A stretch of DNA of 14,264 bases. Origin: an uncultured Atopobium sp. (lineage in GTDB: Bacteria > Actinomycetota > Coriobacteriia > Coriobacteriales > Atopobiaceae). Positions 7,401-12,972 of the stretch are shown one piece after another. The stretch spans positions 1-14,264 of the forward strand of contig CALIAD010000050.1 of assembly GCA_938041635.1 (NCBI GenBank), read 5' to 3'. The position numbers were made by a program, and so were the translations under genes. Within the stretch, counting starts at the first letter, position 1; each line of letters begins with the position of its first letter. The notes under the pieces were generated by a model. That model saw only the letters and a program-made list of their open reading frames with translations, had not been told where the DNA came from and searched no databases.

Positions 7401-7737
7401 ATTTACCTCTTCCTGAATAAATCTGAGCTGAAATTCATTGGGATGAATTATAGGAAGCAAATATGAAAAATCTACTTATAATTTTCATCGTATTTCTCGT
7501 TTTTATTGCATAAAAATGGCGAGAAGAACCACTTCTTTGCATAAATGAATATTATTGAGTCATTCTATCCAATAAAGCCCAGGTAAAAGTAATTTTTTCA
7601 GTTCATAAAACGGTAACAATTCGAGTAAGAAGACTGCATTCTTTGCGTGAAACAAGGGTTTCTCGTCAAAAAACCCTGCTCTGAAAAAATCAGAACAGGG
7701 TTCAAAGGTACCTAATAAATGCAAGCAGAATAGTTGC
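7401..7737 (-). promoter_or_regulatory. Intergenic region upstream of glnH: -10 box and repeated TTTATGCAA motifs
   Basis: This 337-bp gap has no gene. On the minus strand a perfect TATAAT lies at 7452-7447, about 47 bp before the glnH ATG, with no good -35. Upstream, TTTATGCAA occurs twice in the same orientation (7514-7506 and 7545-7537), 31 bp apart, about three helical turns. A possible inverted repeat AATGA...TCATT lies near 7546-7566. The part near glnA contains that gene's terminator. No well-formed GlnR-type box was found here. Confidence 0.4.
7667..7702 (-). terminator. Intrinsic terminator of the glutamine synthetase-like gene
   Basis: On the minus strand a 13-bp stem (AACCCTGTTCTGA with TCAGAGCAGGGTT, one G-U pair) encloses a 5-base T loop and runs into TTTTTTG. 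It lies about 36 bp after the stop codon. It separates this gene from the transporter operon, so the two are probably separate transcription units. Confidence 0.9.
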
Positions 7738-9051
7738 TTAGCAACCAGCGTAGTATTTCTGGGTATCCCAGTCAGTGACGGTAAGGCAGAACTCACGCCA
7801 CTCCTCTGCTTTGCGCTCACACAGATACGAGAAGATATGCTCACCAAGAGCGTCTTTGAGAAGCTCAGACTGCTTGAAGCGCTCAAGTGCCTCTCCAAGA
7901 TTAATTGGGAGCTTCTCGCCATAATCGGCAGGATTTCCGCCTACAAACTCTTCAGGAAGAGAGAGACCCTCTTCAATACCCTTGAGGCCAGCCATAAGCG
8001 TTACAGCATTTGCCAAATAAGGGTTTGCAGTTGGATCAGGAATACGCAGCTCAGCACGGGTGGCAACATGCTTTCCTGGCTTATGCGTAGGAATACGAAC
8101 CATAGCAGAACGGTTTTTACGACCCCAGGTTGCATAGGCAGGAATAGCATCACGATCAAAACGCTTATAGGAATTAACCGTTGGGTTAGTAATAAGCATG
8201 TACTCGGGAGCGTACTTAATAAGACCTGCAATGTAGTGTTGAGCAAGCTCAGAAAGGTGGGCCTCGCTCTCAGTCTTTGGAGCCCAGAACAGAGACTCGC
8301 CATCGTGGTCAAGAAGCGACTGATTCAAAAGCATGGCTGAGCCAGGAACTCCCTGAAGAGGCTTTGGCATAAACGAAGCAAACACACCGTGAAGTGTTGC
8401 AATATGCCTGATAACCAGACGAGCAGTAACAATGTTATCCGCGCAAGTTAGTGCTTCTGCATAACGGAGCTCAACGCCGTTTTGAGCAGGGCCAGCTGCA
8501 TGGAAAGAATACTGAACAGGAATAGAAAGATTCTCAAGTGCACGAGACGTGGAGTATCGAAGACTATGGCTGAGATCAGCAGAATTCAAATCAAGGTATC
8601 CAGCCTGATCAATAGGCTTTGGCTCAGTCCCGCTCACAAAATAAAAATACTCAAGCTTAGGGCCAACATTTGCGACATAGCCAAGGTCTTCTGCCTTGAT
8701 AAAAGCATTTCTCAGTACAAGGCGTGGATCGCCTGTAAAAGCCTCACGTCGAGGAGTCTGAATATCGCAGAATACGTTTGCAACTACACCGTCATCTGTC
8801 TTCCATGGAAGAATCTGGAACGTATCTGCGTCAGGGAATGCGAGAAGATCGGACTGCTCCTGGGAAGCAAAGCCGTCAACGTTGGAGCCGTCAAAACCAA
8901 TGCCCTCAACAAAAGCCTCTTCTAGCTCCTCGGGGGAAATGGAGAGAGCTTTTAATCCGCCGAGTACATCGGTAAAACAAAGACGCAAGTAGCGAACGTC
9001 TCGTTCCTCTACCGTGCGAAGAATATAGTCAATTTTCTTATCCGTACTCAT
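7738..9051 (-). CDS. Glutamine synthetase type I-like protein with degenerate metal site
   Basis: This 437-residue protein aligns over its whole length with type I glutamine synthetase: N-terminal beta-grasp domain (about 5-100, with GFDGSNVDGF) and catalytic domain (about 105-437). Conserved motifs include ASFMPKP (225-231), NPTVNSYKR (289-297), NRSAMVRIP (313-321) and ELRIPDPTANPYLA (334-347). The ATG at 9051 is chosen for GGGAGGA 4 bases upstream. By hand alignment four of six canonical metal ligands are replaced: Lys132 for E129, Ala185 for E212, Gly192 for E220, Leu241 for H269 (GSAML in place of GSGMH). Only the equivalents of E131 (Glu134) and E357 (Glu334) remain. The flap around E327 is also changed (FDRDAIPAY, no Glu). 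Normal ATP-dependent ligation of ammonia to glutamate therefore seems unlikely. It could be a regulatory pseudoenzyme or a GS-like enzyme with altered chemistry. It has its own terminator and a probable GlnR-type operator. Confidence 0.88.
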   Translation of the reverse strand: MSTDKKIDYILRTVEERDVRYLRLCFTDVLGGLKALSISPEELEEAFVEGIGFDGSNVDGFASQEQSDLLAFPDADTFQILPWKTDDGVVANVFCDIQTPRREAFTGDPRLVLRNAFIKAEDLGYVANVGPKLEYFYFVSGTEPKPIDQAGYLDLNSADLSHSLRYSTSRALENLSIPVQYSFHAAGPAQNGVELRYAEALTCADNIVTARLVIRHIATLHGVFASFMPKPLQGVPGSAMLLNQSLLDHDGESLFWAPKTESEAHLSELAQHYIAGLIKYAPEYMLITNPTVNSYKRFDRDAIPAYATWGRKNRSAMVRIPTHKPGKHVATRAELRIPDPTANPYLANAVTLMAGLKGIEEGLSLPEEFVGGNPADYGEKLPINLGEALERFKQSELLKDALGEHIFSYLCERKAEEWREFCLTVTDWDTQKYYAGC

Positions 9052-9078
9052 ACGGTCCTCCCGGGTCAGAAAACTGGA

Positions 9079-9119
9079 ATCGTAACTACCATGACACATT
9101 CTTGTTACGGCTATGTTTC
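9079..9119 (-). promoter_or_regulatory. Candidate GlnR-type operator overlapping a promoter upstream of the GS-like gene
   Basis: On the minus strand four pentamers beginning with G and ending with C are spaced by exactly 6 bases: GAAAC (9119-9115), GTAAC (9108-9104), GTGTC (9097-9093), GTTAC (9086-9082). Actinobacterial GlnR operators are described as alternating GTnAC and GaAAC sites with 6-base spacers, i.e. an 11-bp period. Three of the four fit well; GTGTC is a weak b-site. A candidate promoter overlaps them: GTAACA (9108-9103), an 18-bp spacer, and TACGAT (9084-9079). This overlap would favour repression, which is inference. Confidence 0.6.
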
Positions 9120-9176
9120 CACTTCCCTGAAACCGGGTGAATGGCAAAAATTGTTAATGAAATTGTGACAATTGAC

Positions 9177-9383
9177 CTATTGAGCGTCAAAAGCCTTATC
9201 AACGTCAGAAATCATTTTCTGAGCAACACCGCAGTGACCATCTCCACCATGATGAGTGCCGCAGCTACTGGAAGAAGAGCATCCAGAACAAGAACCCTCT
9301 TTTGCGCTCTTAAGTTGAGAGCGGACACAAAGAGCAACAAGAGCAATGACAATAAGGACAATCAAAATATCAATAGGACTCAT
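9177..9383 (-). CDS. Small Cys-rich membrane protein, FeoB-associated type
   Basis: This is a 68-residue protein. The ATG at 9383 is preferred over one five codons upstream because GAGGAG lies 7 bases before it. It starts MSPIDILIVLIVIALVALCV, a single membrane helix (about 3-20) followed by R-S-Q-L-K-S. A Cys/Ser/Gly/His-rich stretch follows (SCSGCSSSSSCGTHHGGDGHCG, split: SCSGC, SSSSSC, GTHHGG, DGHCG), suited to metal binding. This layout matches the FeoB-associated Cys-rich membrane protein family, usually encoded beside ferrous iron transporter feoB, though no feo gene is in the window. It sits 125 bp upstream of the GS-like gene on the same strand, and the candidate operator lies in that gap. 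Confidence 0.7.
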   Translation of the reverse strand: MSPIDILIVLIVIALVALCVRSQLKSAKEGSCSGCSSSSSCGTHHGGDGHCGVAQKMISDVDKAFDAQ

Positions 9384-9415
9384 ACAGATACTCCTCAATT
9401 TGTTAACTACGGCAT

Positions 9416-9421
9416 ACTATA
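9416..9421 (-). promoter_or_regulatory. Possible -10 box for the small Cys-rich protein gene
   Basis: TATAGT on the minus strand lies 33 bp before the chosen ATG. No good -35 hexamer is found at 16-18 bp upstream, so this is a weak call. Confidence 0.3.
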
Positions 9422-9514
9422 CCCTCATTGCATGCTTACATACGCTGAATCATAAATTATTTGCAGAATCTAAATTCTTACCAAAACAATTGAGCACTAC
9501 CATCTAAGTCAAAG

Positions 9515-9560
9515 TGAACTGCCTCCCATTTCTTGGACATAAGAAATGGGAGGCAGTTCA
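9515..9560. repeat. 46-bp palindromic terminal block, left copy
   Basis: Two 20-bp perfectly complementary arms (TGAACTGCCTCCCATTTCTT and its reverse complement) surround the loop GGACAT. As RNA or single-stranded DNA it would form a very stable hairpin. Confidence 0.95.
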
Positions 9561-9602
9561 TATGCGGGTGATTATGATTCTGCAGCGTGTTAGCGTCGGC
9601 TT

Positions 9603-9722
9603 TTAGGCCTGGCGCACAAAATAGCGCAGCTTTGGTAGGTTCTGCCGAAGAATCGACATGTTTCTAATCAAGATAGCTAGGCAGCTAGGCGGTCGCACTA
9701 CCCGATATGCATCTCTATGCAT
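9603..9722 (-). CDS. Doubtful 39-codon open frame inside the MITE-like element
   Basis: An ATG at 9722 opens a 39-codon frame ending in TAA at 9603-9605. It is basic and ends LPKLRYFVRQA. No good ribosome binding site precedes the ATG (GATGAAG only), and I recognise no family. It may be chance, or the decayed end of a longer gene carried by the element. Confidence 0.15.
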   Translation of the reverse strand: MHRDAYRVVRPPSCLAILIRNMSILRQNLPKLRYFVRQA

Positions 9723-9800
9723 AAACTTCATCTAATATGCTTAAACATGAATAGATAAATATAAGGAATTTAACTATCGATAAATTTAGTATCTACGGAA

Positions 9801-9927
9801 CACACCTAAGTCAGATATTCTGCTCAATTGCGGGCATTTTACACACCTAATGACGATAATCTGCATGATTGTGGTAATTTCAGCGTAATGTATACGTCTT
9901 TTTAACAGATTATCCGACATAGGTGTG
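9801..9927. repeat. Three diverged 22-bp CACACCTA repeats (two direct, one inverted)
   Basis: Copies lie at 9801-9822 (+), 9842-9863 (+) and 9906-9927 (-). Each begins CACACCTA and ends TCTG. Copies 1 and 3 match at 19 of 22 positions; copies 2 and 3 at 17 of 22. Copies 1 and 2 are a tandem pair with a 41-bp period, and similarity continues through the whole period. Copies 2 and 3 could pair as a hairpin arm. The cluster ends 3 bp before the right palindromic block. Confidence 0.75.
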
Positions 9928-9930
9928 TTT

Positions 9931-9976
9931 TGAACTGCCTCCCATTTCTTATGTCCAAGAAATGGGAGGCAGTTCA
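9931..9976. repeat. 46-bp palindromic terminal block, right copy
   Basis: The exact reverse complement of block 9515-9560: the same 20-bp arms with loop ATGTCC. The pair therefore forms long inverted repeats as well as individual hairpins. Confidence 0.95.
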
Positions 9977-10041
9977 AAGTTGGTGCACGCGATATGCAAA
10001 ATCTTTTAGACATTGATTCGCACGTATTTTTCGGTGTGCGG

Positions 10042-10092
10042 TAGAATATGAGACGTAAGCGTTTTGTCTTACATCTGTATGTGAAGTATTGC
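10042..10092 (+). promoter_or_regulatory. Possible promoter elements for gpmA
   Basis: Two weak options exist in the 176 bp between the MITE-like element and gpmA: TAGAAT at 10042-10047 without a good -35, and TTGTCT (10064-10069) with a 17-bp spacer to TATTGC (10087-10092). Neither is strong enough to prefer. Confidence 0.25.
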
Positions 10093-10152
10093 TAAAAGCT
10101 TGGTGTTTGCCACGTATGGCGCACAAAGTTTGACGCGTAGAAAGGAAGCCTA

Positions 10153-10914
10153 ATGGCTGAAGATCAGTACATGCACCTTGTTATTGTTCGCCACGGTGAG
10201 TCTGAGTGGAACAAGCTCAACCTGTTCACTGGTTGGACCGACGTTGACCTTACCGAGACTGGTCACGAGGAGGCAGCAGCTGGCGGCCGTGCTCTTAAAG
10301 AGGCTGGCTATGACTTTGATGTTTGCTACACTTCTCTGCTCAAGCGTGCTATTCACACTCTGAATCATGTTCTTGATGAGCTTGACCGTAACTGGCTTCC
10401 TGTTCATAAGACTTGGCGTCTGAACGAGCGCCACTATGGTGCACTTCAGGGCCTCAACAAGGCTGATGCAGCTGCTGAGCACGGCGAGGAGCAGGTAAAG
10501 ATTTGGCGTCGTTCCTTTGATGTCCAGCCACCAGCTCTTGAGCCAGGCGACGAGCGCGATCCTCACGTTCAGGAAATGTTCCGCGATGTTCCAGCAGAGG
10601 ATCTTCCTTACACCGAGTGCCTGAAGGACACCATTGCACGTGCATGGCCTTACTTCGAGCAGGAGATCAAGCCACAGCTTGAGGCAGGTAAGCGTGTTCT
10701 TATTGCTGCACACGGCAACAGCCTTCGCGCTCTTGTTATGCAGTTTGAGCACCTCACTCCAGAAGAGATTCTTGAGGTTAACATCCCAACTGGCATTCCT
10801 TGCGCATACACCTTTGACAAGGATTGGAACATTGTTGACAAGCACTATATTGGCGATCCAGCTGTCATCGAGGCAAAGATTAACGCTGTTGCTAACCAGG
10901 GCAAAGCTAAATAA
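10153..10914 (+). CDS. gpmA: 2,3-bisphosphoglycerate-dependent phosphoglycerate mutase
   Basis: This 253-residue enzyme interconverts 3- and 2-phosphoglycerate in glycolysis and gluconeogenesis in the cytoplasm. Its length matches the family (about 250). The phosphohistidine motif VRHGESEWN has His14. Other active-site residues visible are Arg65 in LLKRAIHT, Glu92 in LNERHYGALQGL, and His187 in AAHGNSLRAL. It also has the FTGWTDVDLT.G motif near residue 25. The ATG follows AAAGGAAG at good spacing. The gene stands alone between the MITE-like element and its own terminator. Codons look like those of a highly expressed gene (many CGT, GTT, AAG), unlike the flanking regions. Confidence 0.97.
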   Translation: MAEDQYMHLVIVRHGESEWNKLNLFTGWTDVDLTETGHEEAAAGGRALKEAGYDFDVCYTSLLKRAIHTLNHVLDELDRNWLPVHKTWRLNERHYGALQGLNKADAAAEHGEEQVKIWRRSFDVQPPALEPGDERDPHVQEMFRDVPAEDLPYTECLKDTIARAWPYFEQEIKPQLEAGKRVLIAAHGNSLRALVMQFEHLTPEEILEVNIPTGIPCAYTFDKDWNIVDKHYIGDPAVIEAKINAVANQGKAK

Positions 10915-10944
10915 ACAGCTTGCTAACACGCAATATTGTTAAGC

Positions 10945-10979
10945 AGAACGGGGTGGTTTAAGCCACCCCGTTCTTTTTT
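10945..10979 (+). terminator. Intrinsic terminator of gpmA
   Basis: A 12-bp perfect GC-rich stem (AGAACGGGGTGG with CCACCCCGTTCT) with a 6-base loop runs into six T residues. It starts about 30 bases after the gpmA stop. Confidence 0.95.
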
Positions 10980-11071
10980 GCCTACTTATAGAACCGTGAC
11001 GAATACGCCAACAGCTATAAAACCTGCTTTGAATAGTGTTACGATGTACCGCCGAGAAAAGAAGGGATTAA

Positions 11072-12496
11072 ATGTTTAAAAGAGAGCTCAACGCAAAACT
11101 TGTTCTTTCTGTAATTGCAACAGGAATTATGTCCTTCTCGGGAGTTGTCGTAGAAACCGCCATGAACGTGACGTTTCCAACGTTGATGGAGGAATTCTCT
11201 ATTGGCACCTCAACGGTACAATGGATGACTACTTCGTACCTTTTGATTCTTGCTATTATCATGCCTATGTCGTCGTTTTTAAACAGACGATTCAAGACAA
11301 AAAGTATCTTTACTGTAGCCATGATTTTCTACATCAGCGGCATTCTTTGTGGATTTGCTGCTCCAACGTTTATGTTATTGCTGCTTGGCCGCATTTTAGA
11401 AGGAATTGGCACCGGTCTAGCGCTACCACTGATGTTCAACATCATCACCGAACAGGCCCCACTTAAAAACATGGGTGTTATGATGGGCATCGGCATGCTA
11501 GTTACTGCCATTGCACCTGCAGTAGGACCTTCGGCTGGTGGCTGGATTGCAGAGCATCTTGGCTGGCGAATGATTTTTGCCGGTCTTCTCCCCTTCTTGA
11601 TTGTGGCATTTGTACTGGGAATTAGTTCAATCCAACAAAGCCATGAGACTGAAGTGATTTCTTTTGATGTCTTTGGCTGGCTGCTGCTTACCGTAAGTTT
11701 TATTGCACTCATCTTTGTTATTGACGAGTCCAGCGCGTTTGGCCTGTTTAGTATTCCTGTTTTGCTCGCAATTATGATTTTTGTGGGCTCACTTACGCTC
11801 TTTGTACGTCACGAGAACTCCTTTAAACACCAGGAGCCATCTGAAGCATCTCCAAAAATTCCTATCATTAACCTTGAGGTATTTAGCGAGAAGGGCTTTG
11901 TGCTCTCGCTCTTTGCTATTGTTGCTCTGCAATTTATTATTCTTGGTCAGTCATATCTTCTGCCTAACTTCTCCCAGCTAGTACTAGGTGCAGGCGCTAC
12001 CGCAGCAGGAGCTCAAATGCTGCCAGGATGTGCTATTGGCGCAGTCATGGCACCAATTTCTGGTCAGATTTTAGACAAACTAGGAGCTAAAAAACCTATT
12101 GTTACAGGCATTCTTTGCTGTCTTACCAGCATGCTCCTTTTGCTGCTCTTTGTTCACCAACTTACCGTAGAAATGATTACGTATATTTTTGCTATCTTTG
12201 CCATTGGCCAGGCGCTTCAGATGGGAAACAATTTTACGGTAGCCTTGGGACATCTGCCAGAAGACCGCAAGGCAGATGGAAATGCTGTTATTAACACAAT
12301 GCAGCAGCTCTTTGGCGCTATGGGCACCAGCGTTATTTCTGGTGTAGTAGCGGCTTCTCAGCTTGGAGCTACAAACTTGGCTACGAGCACCCTCGCAGGA
12401 GCTCAAAACGCACTCTTTGTGCTTGTATGCGTAGCTTGTATTCCTCTTGTTACTATGGGAATCGTGCTCTTTGTACTACCTAAGATGACAAAATAA
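11072..12496 (+). CDS. MFS multidrug efflux transporter, DHA2 (EmrB/QacA) type
   Basis: This 474-residue integral membrane protein is of the drug:H+ antiporter-2 type. Its length and hydrophobic pattern fit about 14 membrane helices. The N-terminus shows the family signature NVTFPTLMEEFSIGTSTVQW followed by TSYLL (about 31-56). It also has a loop 2-3 motif (NRRFKTKSIF), LLGRILEGIGTGLALPLMF, and the antiporter motif region GPSAGGWIAEHLGWRMIF (about 152-170). It probably exports toxic compounds in exchange for protons; the substrate cannot be read from sequence. The ATG follows AAGAAGGGA. It lies alone between two terminators, so it is likely its own unit. No regulator gene of the TetR or MarR type is adjacent. 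Confidence 0.92.
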   Translation: MFKRELNAKLVLSVIATGIMSFSGVVVETAMNVTFPTLMEEFSIGTSTVQWMTTSYLLILAIIMPMSSFLNRRFKTKSIFTVAMIFYISGILCGFAAPTFMLLLLGRILEGIGTGLALPLMFNIITEQAPLKNMGVMMGIGMLVTAIAPAVGPSAGGWIAEHLGWRMIFAGLLPFLIVAFVLGISSIQQSHETEVISFDVFGWLLLTVSFIALIFVIDESSAFGLFSIPVLLAIMIFVGSLTLFVRHENSFKHQEPSEASPKIPIINLEVFSEKGFVLSLFAIVALQFIILGQSYLLPNFSQLVLGAGATAAGAQMLPGCAIGAVMAPISGQILDKLGAKKPIVTGILCCLTSMLLLLLFVHQLTVEMITYIFAIFAIGQALQMGNNFTVALGHLPEDRKADGNAVINTMQQLFGAMGTSVISGVVAASQLGATNLATSTLAGAQNALFVLVCVACIPLVTMGIVLFVLPKMTK

Positions 12497-12531
12497 AGAC
12501 GCGGCAACGGCATTTAAAAGAAAGCAAATTA

Positions 12532-12567
12532 AAAAGCTAGTTATCCAACAACGGATAACTAGCTTTT
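12532..12567. terminator. Bidirectional terminator between the MFS gene and fluC
   Basis: A 15-bp perfect stem (AAAAGCTAGTTATCC with GGATAACTAGCTTTT) encloses a 6-base loop between two convergent genes. T-runs close the stem on both strands (TTTTG on plus, TTTTTAATT on minus), so it can serve both transcripts. Confidence 0.88.
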
Positions 12568-12591
12568 GATTTAGACGATCGAATAATCAAG

Positions 12592-12963
12592 CTACGACAC
12601 AAAAGCTGATAATTTCAATCCAATGAATACAGCAACCAGGCAAGTAACAACGTTAACCGCAATGTTCACTCCTGCAGCGGTCCAGTTACCTGCTTGAATG
12701 AAGGTCAACGTTTCATTTGAAAAGGTCGAGAAGGTTGAAAGTCCTCCGCAAAGACCCACGGCTAAAAATAGCTTTACCTGTGGCTGAAGTGGACTTGCAA
12801 GATCAAGCCCCGTCACAAAGCCAATAATCAAACCTGCAACAACATTTGCAGCAAACGTACCAACTGGCAGGTTAGGAATCCACTGTTTAAAGAGGACCCC
12901 CAACTGCCAGCGACCTAAACTTCCCAGCGCTCCACCAAGAGCCACAGCTAACGCTTCAAACAT
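12592..12963 (-). CDS. crcB: Fluoride ion channel FluC/CrcB
   Basis: This 123-residue protein has the size and four-helix pattern of the FluC family of dual-topology fluoride channels, which let toxic fluoride leave the cell. Visible motifs are GGALGSLGRW (10-19, with conserved Arg18), GTFAANVVAG (35-44, with pore Asn40) and GGLSTFSTFSNE (73-84), which carries the phenylalanines of the fluoride path. The gene begins 9 bases after the stop of the ABC exporter gene, so it is probably co-transcribed with it. Gram-positives often carry two fluC genes acting as a heterodimer; only one is seen here, so it may be homodimeric or its partner is elsewhere. The ribosome binding site (GGGGTG) is weak. 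Confidence 0.93.
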   Translation of the reverse strand: MFEALAVALGGALGSLGRWQLGVLFKQWIPNLPVGTFAANVVAGLIIGFVTGLDLASPLQPQVKLFLAVGLCGGLSTFSTFSNETLTFIQAGNWTAAGVNIAVNVVTCLVAVFIGLKLSAFVS

Positions 12964-12972
12964 AAAGCACCC

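Larger units (their letters stand above)
9515..9976. mobile_element. MITE-like element with 46-bp palindromic terminal inverted repeats
   Basis: A 462-bp segment is bounded by block 9515-9560 and block 9931-9976. These are exact reverse complements of each other over 46 bp, and each is itself a 20-bp perfect palindrome around a 6-base loop (GGACAT in the first, ATGTCC in the second). The segment begins TGAACTGCC and ends GGCAGTTCA. The outer 26 bases (TGAACTGCC, TCCCATTTC, TTGGACAT) resemble IS150-group ends as I remember them. AAG flanks both sides (9512-9514 and 9977-9979), a candidate 3-bp target duplication of IS3-family size. No transposase lies inside, so it would be non-autonomous. It fills most of the 768-bp gene-free gap 9384-10152. 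Confidence 0.6.

Noticed and set aside
7590..7660. Possible second GlnR-type box upstream of glnH (GTTAC near 7615)
   Set aside because: The following GAAC is at the wrong spacing and no third or fourth pentamer keeps the 11-bp period.
7560..7922. 120-codon minus-strand frame overlapping the end of the GS-like gene
   Set aside because: It runs through the terminator hairpin in another frame of a clear gene; no ribosome binding site.
9052..9147. Longer GS-like protein starting at 9147
   Set aside because: The extension would cover the operator-like pentamers and the ribosome binding site; GGGAGGA fits the ATG at 9051, where GS homology begins.
9515..9976. CRISPR array suggested by repeated palindromes and CACACCTA repeats
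   Set aside because: There are only two palindromic blocks 370 bp apart and three diverged repeats with unequal spacing and mixed orientation; no regular spacers.
9786..10013. 75-codon minus-strand frame spanning the right end of the MITE-like element
   Set aside because: It reads through the 46-bp palindrome and its residues follow the repeats; there is no ribosome binding site.
10150..10929. Long minus-strand open frame (259 codons) opposite gpmA
   Set aside because: It mirrors the gpmA gene, has no ribosome binding site or recognisable domain, and gpmA itself is unmistakable.
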